NCBI RefSeq assembly: GCF_029910535.1
Contig: NZ_CP069362.1
Location: forward strand, 1,116,001 to 1,180,000
DNA from: Marinitoga aeolica
GTDB taxonomy: Bacteria > Thermotogota > Thermotogae > Petrotogales > Petrotogaceae
Length of the DNA stretch: 64,000 bases
Direction: 5' to 3'
Shown: piece by piece, positions 53,827 to 63,745 of the stretch
How the letters are laid out: every line of letters begins with the position of its first letter
Numbering within the stretch: the stretch's first letter is position 1
The notes under the pieces: model-generated
What the model was told of the DNA's origin: nothing
The model's input: only the letters and a program-made list of their open reading frames with translations
Databases searched by the model: none
Program-made: the position numbers and the translations under genes

Positions 53827-54768
53827 CTATTCCCCCTTTAAATCTTTAATATTATCACTATTAATTCCAAAACATTCCTTTTCAGCATTACCATATGGTT
53901 CAATATGAATAACGATATCTCTAATACTATTATTTTTTTCCTTGATTTTTTCTTCTAATTTTGCGGTAATATCATTTGCTTCTTTTACTGTCATATCTGG
54001 TGGAAGTTCAATATGCATATCCACAAAAATTTTATATCCAAATTTTCTGGCTCTAATTTTATGAGGATTTTTTACGCAATTACAGGATTTTGCCTCATTA
54101 ATTACTATATTATATATTTCTTTTAATTCAGGTGAACTCTCCATAAATTCATTTGAAGATTCCATAAATTGCTCAAATCCTGTTTTTAAAATCATAAATG
54201 AAACCAATATGGCTATAATTGAATCTAACCACCATATTCCTGTAAAGTATAACACAAACATACCAATTAGAACAGATGATGAAGTTAAAATATCATTTCT
54301 CATATTTAGAGCATCAGCGATAATAGCATTACTATTTATCTTTTTGCCAATAGATAATCTATATTTATATAATAAAAATTTAGAAATAACGGAAATAGAG
54401 GCAATAGCAATTACATAAACAACATTATCAATAATTATATCTTTATTAATTAATCTTTTAATTGAGCTTATCAATACTTCAAATCCAGCATATATAATAA
54501 TTAATGAAACAACCTTTGTAGCAATAGTTTCAGCTCTTTCATGACCATATGGATGTTCTACATCAGGTGGCTTATTAGAAATTTTACCTGCAATTAAAGT
54601 CATAAAAGAAGTAAGAATGTCAGTAGCAGTATCCAATCCATCAGCCAATATAGCCATACTGTTAGTAAAAAATCCTATTAAAATTTTAAATAAAGCAAGC
54701 AGAGTATTAACAATTATTGAAATTATAGATGATTTTGTAGAAAGTTTTTCTCTTTCAATATAATCCAC
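53827..54768 (-). CDS. Cation diffusion facilitator (CDF) metal transporter
   Basis: 313 residues. Six membrane helices, with AILADGLDTATDIL near residue 38-51 and HPYGHERAETIAT near 72-84 as the transport-site motifs, and a cytoplasmic C-terminal domain of about 90 residues. It exports zinc, iron or manganese. The GTG at 54768 lies behind GAGGTGA; the ATG six codons upstream does not. The coding region starts five bases before the PHP gene ends. Confidence 0.88.
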   Translation of the reverse strand: MDYIEREKLSTKSSIISIIVNTLLALFKILIGFFTNSMAILADGLDTATDILTSFMTLIAGKISNKPPDVEHPYGHERAETIATKVVSLIIIYAGFEVLISSIKRLINKDIIIDNVVYVIAIASISVISKFLLYKYRLSIGKKINSNAIIADALNMRNDILTSSSVLIGMFVLYFTGIWWLDSIIAILVSFMILKTGFEQFMESSNEFMESSPELKEIYNIVINEAKSCNCVKNPHKIRARKFGYKIFVDMHIELPPDMTVKEANDITAKLEEKIKEKNNSIRDIVIHIEPYGNAEKECFGINSDNIKDLKGE

Positions 54769-54772
54769 ACCG

Positions 54773-55606
54773 TCACCTCTTTGCATTTATTAATATATCT
54801 ATTGACTTTTGTAATAAATCATCCTTAACACTCATTCCAAGATCAATATCTGGTTTATTTTCGCCATGAAAATCACTGCCGGCGGTAATAAAAAGTCCAG
54901 TTTCAATAGCTAAATTTTTGAACATTCTTATTTCTTCATTGGAATGTTTTGGATAATAAACCTCTATTCCCCATAATCCATATTTTTTTAATTCTAAAAT
55001 AATATTTTTTAATTTATTATAAGACAGTTTTAAATATTTTGGATGAGCAATAACAGGAAACCCACCTGCATTTTTAATTAATTTTACAGCTTCTTTTGGT
55101 TCTATTTTTTCTTTTGGTATATGTGCGATCTTTCCATCGCCCAGATATTTATCAAAAGCTTCATCTCTATCTTTTACATATCCTTTCTTTAATAAGACTC
55201 TTGCAAAATGTGGTCTTCCAACAACATCACCATGAGCCTCATTTATAACTTCTTCTAATGTTATATCAAATCCTAAGCTATTTAGCCTTTCAACCATTAA
55301 ATTATTTCTGTTTTTTCTAAAATCCTGGACTTTTTTTAAAGCGGTATTTAATTCCTGATTATCCAGAGCAATATTATATCCAAGCATATCAAACATATTT
55401 TTGAACTTACAACTAATTTCAAGACCTGTAATATAATTGACCTCATGTTTTTTTGCATAATAAAGTGCTTCTTTTTGAGCATCGATATTATCATGGTCAG
55501 TAATTGAATATAAAATTAAATTTTTTTCTTTTGCTTTTAATATTAAATCTTCTGGAGTATATGTTCCATCTGAAAAAGTAGAGTGTGAATGTAAATCAAT
55601 CAGCAT
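54773..55606 (-). CDS. PHP-domain phosphoesterase (RNase AM/TrpH-like)
   Basis: 277 residues. IDLHSHSTFSDG at residues 3-14, ITDHDN near 37-42, GLEISCKF near 62-69, HAHPK-type PVIAHPKYLK near 180-189 and GSDFHGEN near 245-252 carry the metal ligands. Similar enzymes degrade short RNAs or 3',5'-bisphosphonucleotides. The ATG at 55606 follows AGGAGG. Confidence 0.85.
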   Translation of the reverse strand: MLIDLHSHSTFSDGTYTPEDLILKAKEKNLILYSITDHDNIDAQKEALYYAKKHEVNYITGLEISCKFKNMFDMLGYNIALDNQELNTALKKVQDFRKNRNNLMVERLNSLGFDITLEEVINEAHGDVVGRPHFARVLLKKGYVKDRDEAFDKYLGDGKIAHIPKEKIEPKEAVKLIKNAGGFPVIAHPKYLKLSYNKLKNIILELKKYGLWGIEVYYPKHSNEEIRMFKNLAIETGLFITAGSDFHGENKPDIDLGMSVKDDLLQKSIDILINAKR

Positions 55607-55631
55607 AATGTTCCTCCTAATCAAATAAATT

Positions 55632-55654
55632 AATGCGGGCATAAAGCCCGCATT
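55632..55654 (-). terminator. Hairpin after the 70-residue gene
   Basis: AATGCGGGC (55632-55640), loop ATAAA, GCCCGCATT (55646-55654). On the minus strand it includes the stop codon of the small gene and is followed by TTAATTTATTTG; a moderate terminator. Confidence 0.6.
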
Positions 55655-55865
55655 ATGCGAGAATATCTAACTTCTGACCCTGATACATTTCACCAACGAT
55701 TCTCACAAGTTTTCTTGTTAGTCCGTCCTGTTTGTAAACAATGGCATTTAATAAGTTTTCGAAATCTTGAGACGTTTGCTGGGTGATTCTGGCAGCTTGA
55801 ACATGAGCCTGTTTTGAAACCTGAGGTGTATATTGATATGACACTCCACTAACTGGACTAATCAT
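55653..55865 (-). CDS. Small helical protein, unknown
   Basis: 70 residues. The first 20 are Ser/Val/Gln-rich, the rest amphipathic helix (FENLLNAIVYKQDGLTRKLV). AAGGTGATAGC precedes the ATG, and a hairpin ends the gene, so it is probably real. I do not recognise it. It stands between era and the PHP gene. Confidence 0.6.
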   Translation of the reverse strand: MISPVSGVSYQYTPQVSKQAHVQAARITQQTSQDFENLLNAIVYKQDGLTRKLVRIVGEMYQGQKLDILA

Positions 55866-55929
55866 GCTATCACCTTCTTTAAGCTTTGGTCCATTAAATA
55901 TATCGACTCAAATCATCTTTTTCTTAATA

Positions 55930-56832
55930 TTATTCTAAATCTTCCTTCATTCCTATAGTATTTAATATAATAGAATCTTTTTGTCGCCATTTATCCTTGA
56001 CTTTTACATATAAATCCAGATAAATTTTATCATCCAGTAAAATCTCAAGATCCTTTCTGGCAAGCATACCGATTTTTTTAATCATTCTTCCTTTTTGACC
56101 TATTATAATTCCTTTTTGCGATTGTCTTTCAACATATATTTCTGCTCTTATATAGACTAAATCTTCTTTATCTTTTATTTCTTCAACAACAACCGCAGTA
56201 GAATGAGGAATTTCCTGAGAAGTCAAATGAAATATCTTTTCTCTTACTATTTCTGAAATCATAAAAGCCAGAGGTCTATCTGTAGTCATATCTTCTGGGT
56301 AATATTGAGGACCTTCTGGTAATACCTCTATTATTTTTTGTAGTAATTCTGTTAAATTATGTCCTGTTAATGCCGAAATTTCAAATTCAGCAACAATATT
56401 TGAATTTTCGTCTAAAACAGTTTTAATTCTATTTTTGGCTTCATTTATTTGTTCAGGAGTTGCAGCATCTATTTTATTGATAATCAATATAGCAGGTATT
56501 TTTGATTCCTTTATTATTCTGGCAATATTTAAATCTGATTCTCTTACCTTATCAATAGGATCAATTAAAAATAATATTAAATCCTGTCCTTTTAAAGCAT
56601 TTACAGCTATTTTTACCATGTATTCTCCAAACTTATGTAAAGGTTTATGTATTCCCGGTGTATCTACAAGAACCACCTGAGCCTCAGGGGTAGTTAAAAC
56701 ACAATTAATTCTATTTCGTGTTGTTTGAGGTTTATCCGAAACGATAACCACTTTTTTTTTCATTAAAGCATTAATCAATGTAGACTTTCCAACATTTGGT
56801 TTACCTGCAACCGCTACAAAACCACTTTTCAT
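55930..56832 (-). CDS. era: GTPase Era
   Basis: 300 residues. G1 GKPNVGKST near residue 9-17, G3 DTPGIHKPLH near 56-65 and G4 NKIDA near 117-121; the C-terminal KH domain has GQKGRMIKKIG near 252-262. It binds the 3' end of 16S rRNA during 30S assembly. Its ATG shares one base with the stop of the TM0106-like gene. Confidence 0.97.
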   Translation of the reverse strand: MKSGFVAVAGKPNVGKSTLINALMKKKVVIVSDKPQTTRNRINCVLTTPEAQVVLVDTPGIHKPLHKFGEYMVKIAVNALKGQDLILFLIDPIDKVRESDLNIARIIKESKIPAILIINKIDAATPEQINEAKNRIKTVLDENSNIVAEFEISALTGHNLTELLQKIIEVLPEGPQYYPEDMTTDRPLAFMISEIVREKIFHLTSQEIPHSTAVVVEEIKDKEDLVYIRAEIYVERQSQKGIIIGQKGRMIKKIGMLARKDLEILLDDKIYLDLYVKVKDKWRQKDSIILNTIGMKEDLE

Positions 56833-57950
56833 TACATCAACTCCCTTAAACTTTCCATTATCATTGCAGTTGCTCTACAATCATCTTCATTATATTTAAT
56901 AATCTTTTCTAAACTCTCTTTATGTCCTCTTAAATAATTTTTATATTCAATAAATATAGCATAACCGTTTAAATCAGTTCTCCATTTATATCCAAAAAAT
57001 TTACTAATATCCTTTAAAGAATACGAAGTTACAGGTAAAGCAATATTTTTCTGAATTTTTTCATATAAATCATATGATCTATCTTCTATTTTATATAGAT
57101 ATTTGTATAAATGAGATATGTTTTTTGTAATCATTTGCAACCTTTTTATATCATATACATCATAGTGGACAATAGTTTCTTTTGTAGAATCAATAAATTT
57201 CAGGAACCTTTCAAGATTATCGTCGGTGTTTTCGACATTCAAATAAGGCTTATATTTGCCTTTTACTAAAATTCCATGAAGAAAGTCCAAATCTCTGTAT
57301 GTTTCAACATCATATATAATATATTTTTTAGGAATATCAAATTTGTTTATTATTATTGGTTTATTTTCCAATAAGGATTTTAAATTATACAATGGTTTTC
57401 GAAATTGTGGAGGGACCTGTTCAATTTTATTTGATTCAACAACTTTTATAGGGTTGATATTTAAATCTTTTAAAAGATTCATATAACTCTTTGAAATTCC
57501 AGGAACAACAGATAAATCACCATTTTTAATCATTTCTTTATGACATTGAATCTTTATTTTACAAAATTTACAATGATTTCCTGGAGTTTTTTCTTTTGGT
57601 ATCTTAAAGGATTCAACCTCTTTTTTAAATAAAGGAAGTTTTCTCATTATCCATCGTTCAGAAAAATAATGAACCTTATTCTCAAGGGTTATTTCAACTC
57701 CCCTAACCTCTTTACCCATATCTTTAAAGTATAAATATACAGAAATTATATGAAAAATATGGCTTAATTTTAATTTTCTCGATTCCCTTAAAATCTTTAC
57801 TGATTTTCTTTTTGCGTCATAACTGTCATAACTTGCAACAATATCAACGCCTTTGTAATTAAATTCAATATATTTAGTTGGCCTTTTATAAATAGGAACA
57901 AAGTGCTGACACTTTTTTATATTTCGATAATTCAACAGATCCATTTTCAT
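56832..57950 (-). CDS. TM0106-family RecB-like putative nuclease
   Basis: 372 residues in two parts. Residues about 1-150 resemble Cas4/RecB-type nucleases and end in a CKFCKIKIQC cluster near 130-140, but the usual catalytic E-x-K is not seen (VKIL at that place). Residues about 215-370 have an RNase H-like exonuclease layout: YDVETYRDLDFL, HYDVYDIKRL, and YNEDDCRAT near the end carry the acidic residues. Likely DNA or RNA processing; no CRISPR genes are present. Confidence 0.75.
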   Translation of the reverse strand: MKMDLLNYRNIKKCQHFVPIYKRPTKYIEFNYKGVDIVASYDSYDAKRKSVKILRESRKLKLSHIFHIISVYLYFKDMGKEVRGVEITLENKVHYFSERWIMRKLPLFKKEVESFKIPKEKTPGNHCKFCKIKIQCHKEMIKNGDLSVVPGISKSYMNLLKDLNINPIKVVESNKIEQVPPQFRKPLYNLKSLLENKPIIINKFDIPKKYIIYDVETYRDLDFLHGILVKGKYKPYLNVENTDDNLERFLKFIDSTKETIVHYDVYDIKRLQMITKNISHLYKYLYKIEDRSYDLYEKIQKNIALPVTSYSLKDISKFFGYKWRTDLNGYAIFIEYKNYLRGHKESLEKIIKYNEDDCRATAMIMESLRELM

Positions 57951-58014
57951 TTTTCCAGCTCCACTTCCATATCCACTTTTTTAAAAAACATATTACTCAA
58001 TATTTTGTTGAAAA

Positions 58015-60048
58015 TTAACTGTATAATTTTGTAATATCACCAAATTCAAGAAATAAATTAGCAATATTTTTCAAAAATCCCAGTCTGTTCATTCTTATAC
58101 TTTCATCTTTATCCATAACAAACACATTGTCAAAATAATTATCAATACTCTCCTTCATTCTCAATAGCTCTGCAATAGCCTCATCATAATTTAAATAATC
58201 CAATTTTTCTTCCATTTTTCCTTTTACACATAAATATTTATCAAACAATTCTTTTTCTGCATCTTCCTTAAATAATCTTCCATCATATTTTAAAGAATCA
58301 TGATTTTTTGAAATGTTTTGTACCCTCTGAAATGTTTTGATAAATGCTGTAAAATCTTCAGAACGAACTACCTTATTAAGAGCTTGGGCAGAAATTAAAG
58401 CTCTCAAAGGTTTATTCCAGTTAATAATAACAGTATTTATTACATCTGTTGAAATGTTTTTCTTTGAAAGATACGTTTCAAAACGTCCTTTAAAAAAGTC
58501 TGCAATTTCTGTTTCAAGATATTCAACATTTATAATGTTAGCAATATTCTTCATCAAATCATTTAAATCAAAATCCCAATTATTTTCTATAATTATTCTT
58601 AAAACACCATATGCTTTCCTTCTAAGAGCAAAAGGGTCCTTTGAACCAGTTGGTATTTTCTTTATACCAAAAAATCCAACAATATCAAATAATTTATCAG
58701 CTAAAGAAACAATTAAAGAATTTAATTCAGTTGGTAAACTATCTCCTTCTTCAACTGGTTTATAATGTTCTTCTGGAACCATATATATATCTTCTGGATA
58801 ATTGCGATGTTTTAAATAAATTCTTCCCATTGTACCCTGCAACTCAGGGAATTCATATACAATATGCGTTGGTATATCTATTTTTGATAATTCGGTAGCT
58901 TTTAAAAGATTTTCATTTTTATAATTTAAAATCTCTGAAATTAATTTAGAAATTTCTTTCATTGAATTTACTTTATCAAGATATGTACCCAATCCAGCTT
59001 GATAAGTTATTTCATTTAATTTTGAAAGATAAGCTCCTTCTACTGTATTTAGATCCTCTTCGTAATAGAATTTTGCATCATCGAGTCTGGCATTGATTAC
59101 CCTCGAATATCCATTAGTAACATTTTCTTCTTCACTTAAACCATCTTGAAAGGCTATATAATAATTGCTAATTTCACCATTCTTCTTTGCTACAAAACTT
59201 CTTTGATGATGTTTTACAGTAATTTTTATTACTTCTTCTGGTAAAGAAAGATATTCTTCATTAAATTTTCCAACAACGGCACTTGGATATTCTGTTAATT
59301 GAGTAATTTCATTTATTAAATCCTCATCTTTTTCAATTTCCAGTTCATTATTTGTTGCAACCATTTCCAGTTCTTTTATTATTCTCTCTCTTCGTTCATT
59401 ATAGTCAGCAATAACAAAATTTTCTCTTAATTCAGAGAAATAATTATCTGGATGTGATATTGATATTTCACCTTTTCCAAGGAATCTATGACCATATGAT
59501 TTTCTCGATGAGTTTATACCAAACAATTCAAAATCAATTATTTCATAATCGAGTAAAGACAATATCCAGTGAATAGGCCTTATAAATTCATAATCACCAT
59601 TTCCCCATCTCATAGGCTTCTTAAATCTCAATTTTTTAATTATCAGAGGATATATTTCTGCAAGCGTTTCAGAAATCTTTTTTCCCTCTTTTTTTATTTT
59701 TGCAAACATATATACATTGCCTTTTATTTCTCTTTCCTCTATTTCATAATTTTCATTCTGTAATGATCTTAAAAATCCCTGATACGGTTTTGCTGGATTT
59801 CCTTCTTCATCAAAAGCAACCTTTTTGGCAGGTCCTTTTCTTTCAATTATTCTATCAGGTTCTTTTTCAGGTAATCCTTCTAATAATATTCCAAATCTTC
59901 TTGGTGCAATAAACACCTGCAGTTTAGAATAAGAGATATTTCTATTCTTTAGTTCTTCTTCTGCATATGTATATAATTGTTTAATTATATTATCGTATTC
60001 ACTTGAAGGTAATTCTTCAACACCTATTTCAAGTAATGATTTAATCAT
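58015..60048 (-). CDS. glyS: Glycyl-tRNA synthetase, beta subunit
   Basis: 677 residues, a typical length. The N-terminal [10 protein letters not shown] block and [10 protein letters not shown] segment, the middle [11 protein letters not shown], and the [30 protein letters not shown] motif near residues 475-502 are the beta-subunit features. The ATG at 60048 overlaps the glyQ end. It binds and charges tRNA(Gly) with GlyQ. Confidence 0.96.
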   Translation of the reverse strand: MIKSLLEIGVEELPSSEYDNIIKQLYTYAEEELKNRNISYSKLQVFIAPRRFGILLEGLPEKEPDRIIERKGPAKKVAFDEEGNPAKPYQGFLRSLQNENYEIEEREIKGNVYMFAKIKKEGKKISETLAEIYPLIIKKLRFKKPMRWGNGDYEFIRPIHWILSLLDYEIIDFELFGINSSRKSYGHRFLGKGEISISHPDNYFSELRENFVIADYNERRERIIKELEMVATNNELEIEKDEDLINEITQLTEYPSAVVGKFNEEYLSLPEEVIKITVKHHQRSFVAKKNGEISNYYIAFQDGLSEEENVTNGYSRVINARLDDAKFYYEEDLNTVEGAYLSKLNEITYQAGLGTYLDKVNSMKEISKLISEILNYKNENLLKATELSKIDIPTHIVYEFPELQGTMGRIYLKHRNYPEDIYMVPEEHYKPVEEGDSLPTELNSLIVSLADKLFDIVGFFGIKKIPTGSKDPFALRRKAYGVLRIIIENNWDFDLNDLMKNIANIINVEYLETEIADFFKGRFETYLSKKNISTDVINTVIINWNKPLRALISAQALNKVVRSEDFTAFIKTFQRVQNISKNHDSLKYDGRLFKEDAEKELFDKYLCVKGKMEEKLDYLNYDEAIAELLRMKESIDNYFDNVFVMDKDESIRMNRLGFLKNIANLFLEFGDITKLYS

Positions 60049-60898
60049 TCTCTTCGCCCCCAATCGCATCCAGATATGTGCGGGCAGTCTTTCTTGCCAT
60101 ATCTCTTATTATCAAAATATACTTTTGTCTTTCATTTACACTGATAGCATTTCTTGCGTCTAATAAGTTAAATGAATGAGCAGCTTTTACAAGATAATCA
60201 TATGCTGGTAAATATAATTTTTGTTCTATTAAAGCTTCAAATTCCTTTTTATAAGTTTCAAATAATCCATATAATGTTTCTACATTCGCCTTTTCAAAAT
60301 TAAAAATTGAAAATTGCCTTTCATTTTCTTTAAACAATTTTCCATATGGAACGTATTTATTCCACATAGTTTCATATACATTATCTTTTCCCTGTAAATA
60401 CATAGCCAGTCTTTCTATACCATAAGTAATTTCAAGAGAAATTGGCTTTAATGGAATACCACCCATTTGTTGAAAATATGTGAATTGAGTAATTTCCATA
60501 CCATCAAGCCATACTTCCCAACCAATTCCCCATGCTCCTAATGTTGGTGATTCCCAGTTATCTTCTACAAATCTTATATCATGTTCAAGGGGATCTATAC
60601 CTATTGCTTTTAATGATTCCAGATATAATTCCTGGGAGTCTTTTGGAGATGGTTTTAATATAACCTGATATTGATGAAATCTCTGCATTCTATTTGGGTT
60701 TTCACCATACCTACCATCTGTAGGTCTTCTACTTGGTTGAACAAATGCAACGTAAAAAGGGTCTTCTCCCAATGTTCTGAAAAAAGTAGAAGGGTGGTAT
60801 GTTCCCGCACCCATTTCCATATCATATGGTTGATCAATAACACAACCACGCTCGGACCAGAAACTATCTAATTTTAATATTAAATCCTGTATATACAA
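60041..60898 (-). CDS. glyQ: Glycyl-tRNA synthetase, alpha subunit
   Basis: 285 residues. [18 protein letters not shown] near residue 26-44 and [19 protein letters not shown] near 53-71 are class II synthetase motifs for glycyl-adenylate formation. ARKTARTYL ends the protein. It overlaps glyS by eight bases, and together they form an alpha2beta2 enzyme. Confidence 0.97.
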   Translation of the reverse strand: MYIQDLILKLDSFWSERGCVIDQPYDMEMGAGTYHPSTFFRTLGEDPFYVAFVQPSRRPTDGRYGENPNRMQRFHQYQVILKPSPKDSQELYLESLKAIGIDPLEHDIRFVEDNWESPTLGAWGIGWEVWLDGMEITQFTYFQQMGGIPLKPISLEITYGIERLAMYLQGKDNVYETMWNKYVPYGKLFKENERQFSIFNFEKANVETLYGLFETYKKEFEALIEQKLYLPAYDYLVKAAHSFNLLDARNAISVNERQKYILIIRDMARKTARTYLDAIGGEEND

Positions 60899-60910
60899 GT
60901 CAATTCCTCC

Positions 60911-62569
60911 CTATTCCAATGAAATTAACAGTGGATAATGTGGTTGCCCACCATTATGGATCTCCACTTCAAGATCAGGAAATTCTTCCATTAACTCATT
61001 AGCTATTAATTCTGCAGTTTTTAATTCTATATCCTGACCATAGAAAATAGTCATTATTTCATATCCATCATTAATCTGATCTTTTAATACTTTTAATACA
61101 GCTTCATTTAAATCAAAACTATGAGCTTTTAATTCCTTTCCAACAAATACAAGATATTCATCTTTTTTAATTTTTTCTCCAGCAATTTCAGAATCTCTTA
61201 TAGCATATGTAACCTGAATAGGAACAACACCAGATATTTCAGATTCTATTGATTCCTTTAATTCATCATAATCCATATTATCATCAAAGGCCAATAATGC
61301 AGCAACGCCTTCCTGAATATATTTTGTTTTTATTACCAGTATTTCCCTATCTTCAATCATATCAGCTACTTTTTCTGCAGTTAAAATAATATTTGGATTA
61401 TTTGGTAAAATCAAAATTTTCTTTTGAGGTAATTTTTCTATAGCATCCATAAAATCCTTAACGCTTGGATTCATTGTCTGTCCGCCGAATATAACAGCAT
61501 CCACACCAAGACTCTTGAATATTTTCGTTAATCCTTCTCCAGGAGAAACTGTAACAATTCCCCAATTTTCATTATTAGATTCAAATTCTACTTCTTCTTC
61601 ATTATTTTTAGCAGAATTTTCAATTGTTGATTCAACTACATGTTCATGTTGAACCTTCATATTATCAACTTTAACCTTATATAATTCCCCATATTCAAGA
61701 AATTCTTCAAAAACCTTACCAGGTCTATTTGTATGAACATGTGTTTTTAAAAATTCACCCTGATGAACCAATACAATAGAATCACCAAGTTCTTCCAGAA
61801 ATGCTCTAATTTTGTCTATATTTTCTTTAGATATTTCAGGGTCATGTAATTTTAATACACATTCTGTACAATATTGAAATTTTATTTCTTCATATGCAAT
61901 CTCTTTTATTTCTTCAGCAGATGCTGATTCAATCTCTTTAAGATTAACCTCAGTATCACCTTTAATGGCATCTCTAAAACCTTTAACAATATAACTAACT
62001 CCTTTAGCACCAGCATCTACTACATTAGCATCTCTCAGCTTTTTTAAATATTTAGGTGTTTCTTCTACAATTTCTTCTGATATTTCATATAATTTATCCA
62101 TAAACTCTTCAAAATCATCTATATTTGACAGTTCATTTTCGGCCCTCTCGGCTAATTTTCTTATCAATGTAAGCATTGTACCTTCAACAGGCTTTATAAC
62201 AGCATGATAAGCTACTTCTTTTGCGTTTTTTAAAGCTTCGATAAAATCCTTTGTTGTTACTGATTCTTTATTTTCTAATACTTCAGTAAAACCTCTAAAA
62301 ATCTGGGATAAAATAACACCAGAATTACCCCTTGCCCCCATTAATAAACCGTCGCGCATATTTTTCATGATATCTTTTATCTTATCTTTATTTTTAACCC
62401 TGTCAAGCCATTCACATGCTTCCAGCATTCCAGAAGTCATATTTGAACCGGTATCGCCATCAGGTACAGGGAAAACATTTAATGCATTTATCTCATCTTT
62501 ATTTACCAATAATGTTTCAGCAGCCTTTTTGAATGCCACATAAAAGTCTCTTGCCTTTAATTCAGTCAT
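60911..62569 (-). CDS. FakA-like fatty-acid kinase (DAK2/DegV-related, YloV family)
   Basis: 552 residues. NVFPVPDGDTGSNM near residue 34-47 and GARGNSGVILSQIFRG near 88-103 are ATP/Mg motifs of the DAK2 domain. A middle region and a C-terminal domain similar to YloV follow. In Firmicutes the enzyme phosphorylates fatty acids bound by FakB; no fakB lies in this window. The ATG at 62569 follows AGAGGTGA; a GTG three codons upstream is not chosen. It sits four bases from the Asp23-like gene. Confidence 0.85.
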   Translation of the reverse strand: MTELKARDFYVAFKKAAETLLVNKDEINALNVFPVPDGDTGSNMTSGMLEACEWLDRVKNKDKIKDIMKNMRDGLLMGARGNSGVILSQIFRGFTEVLENKESVTTKDFIEALKNAKEVAYHAVIKPVEGTMLTLIRKLAERAENELSNIDDFEEFMDKLYEISEEIVEETPKYLKKLRDANVVDAGAKGVSYIVKGFRDAIKGDTEVNLKEIESASAEEIKEIAYEEIKFQYCTECVLKLHDPEISKENIDKIRAFLEELGDSIVLVHQGEFLKTHVHTNRPGKVFEEFLEYGELYKVKVDNMKVQHEHVVESTIENSAKNNEEEVEFESNNENWGIVTVSPGEGLTKIFKSLGVDAVIFGGQTMNPSVKDFMDAIEKLPQKKILILPNNPNIILTAEKVADMIEDREILVIKTKYIQEGVAALLAFDDNMDYDELKESIESEISGVVPIQVTYAIRDSEIAGEKIKKDEYLVFVGKELKAHSFDLNEAVLKVLKDQINDGYEIMTIFYGQDIELKTAELIANELMEEFPDLEVEIHNGGQPHYPLLISLE

Positions 62570-62582
62570 TACAGTCACCTCT

Positions 62583-62924
62583 TTATGATTTTATTCCAAC
62601 GACTTTTACATTTACAATTACGTCGACATCCCCCAAGGCCTCTTTTATCCTGTGATAGACATTTTCCTGAGCATTGGCAGCAACTCTTTTTAAAGGTAAA
62701 CCGTATTCCATATAGATATATAGATTTATAGTTACTCTGTTATTTTCTTCAATTACTTCAACACCTTTTTCTTGTGGTTTTTGAAGCATAGAAGTTAATT
62801 TGTTTAAAAATCCACCTTTTCCGATATCCACAGTACCATATGATTCTAATGCCGCTCTATATACAATTTCATTAAAAACTTCAGGTTTTATAGTAACCGT
62901 TCCAAGTTCTGTTTCAACTATCAT
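62583..62924 (-). CDS. Asp23/Gls24-family protein (YloU-like)
   Basis: 113 residues with EVFNEIVYRAALESYGTVDIG near the start and VTINLYIYMEYGLPL near 69-83. These small envelope- or lipid-linked proteins are typically beside fakA-like genes, as here. Function not established. Confidence 0.87.
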   Translation of the reverse strand: MIVETELGTVTIKPEVFNEIVYRAALESYGTVDIGKGGFLNKLTSMLQKPQEKGVEVIEENNRVTINLYIYMEYGLPLKRVAANAQENVYHRIKEALGDVDVIVNVKVVGIKS

Positions 62925-62940
62925 AATAACACCTCCAGAA

Positions 62941-63744
62941 TTATTTTTCTAATATAGCTGATAAATATCCAACAGTTCTGTTATAATCGCCAAATGTTTC
63001 AGCGCTAGTCGTGTGATATAAAATTCTTACCTTATCAAACCCCATATATAATAACGTATTTATACACCCATATCCACATGCAGAAATACTATATTCTTTT
63101 ATATCTTCATATAATAGTTCGGGATCTAATTTTTTCAGATCTTTTATAATAATTTTGCCTTTTTTTATCGTTAATTCATGACTTTCATAATGGTTTAAGT
63201 CACTCGAAGCAATTATTAATGTTCCATCATCTATAATTTCTTTTAAAACCTGAGCCAGCATTTTTGACGTTTTTAAACTCTGATCTCCCAGTATTATAGG
63301 AATTATCTTAAACGTATTTCCATATAAATATTGTAAAAATGGTAACTGAACTTCAATAGAATGTTCATAATGATGTGCGGAATAATCACCTTTTATCTGT
63401 AATTTAGATAATAATAATTTTGCCTTTTCATCTATTTCTATTTCTCCATAAGGAGTGAGCCATGATCCTTCTGGAAACACAGAAATATTTGGACCTATAC
63501 CTGTATGATTAGGTCCAATAATTATAACAGATTTTATTTTACCTTTTTTGAAGATTTCATAATATCCATATGAAGCTGTTTTTCCAGAATATACAAAACC
63601 AGCATGTGGTGAAATTAATCCTGTAGGTTTTATATAATTTTTTGGAATATCCGGTAATTCTCCAAAAAACTCTTCCATTAAATCATTTAACTCACTTATT
63701 TTTTCAGGATAAAAAGTCCCTGCAACCACAGGGTATCTAATCAT
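62941..63744 (-). CDS. amrB: MEMO1-like protein (AmmeMemoRadiSam system protein B)
   Basis: 267 residues. SPHAGFVYSGKTASYGYY near residue 42-59, IGPNHTG near 76-82, and ASSDLNHYES near 177-186 match the MEMO1 family, which keeps the histidine/aspartate metal site of ring-opening dioxygenases. The ATG at 63744 begins one base after the secretin stop. Its usual partners are at 38355-39888. Confidence 0.92.
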   Translation of the reverse strand: MIRYPVVAGTFYPEKISELNDLMEEFFGELPDIPKNYIKPTGLISPHAGFVYSGKTASYGYYEIFKKGKIKSVIIIGPNHTGIGPNISVFPEGSWLTPYGEIEIDEKAKLLLSKLQIKGDYSAHHYEHSIEVQLPFLQYLYGNTFKIIPIILGDQSLKTSKMLAQVLKEIIDDGTLIIASSDLNHYESHELTIKKGKIIIKDLKKLDPELLYEDIKEYSISACGYGCINTLLYMGFDKVRILYHTTSAETFGDYNRTVGYLSAILEK

Positions 63745-63745
63745 T

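Noticed and set aside
56832-57950. cas4 as a sign of a CRISPR system
   Set aside because: The protein is TM0106-like with an exonuclease half, and no cas genes or repeat array are present.
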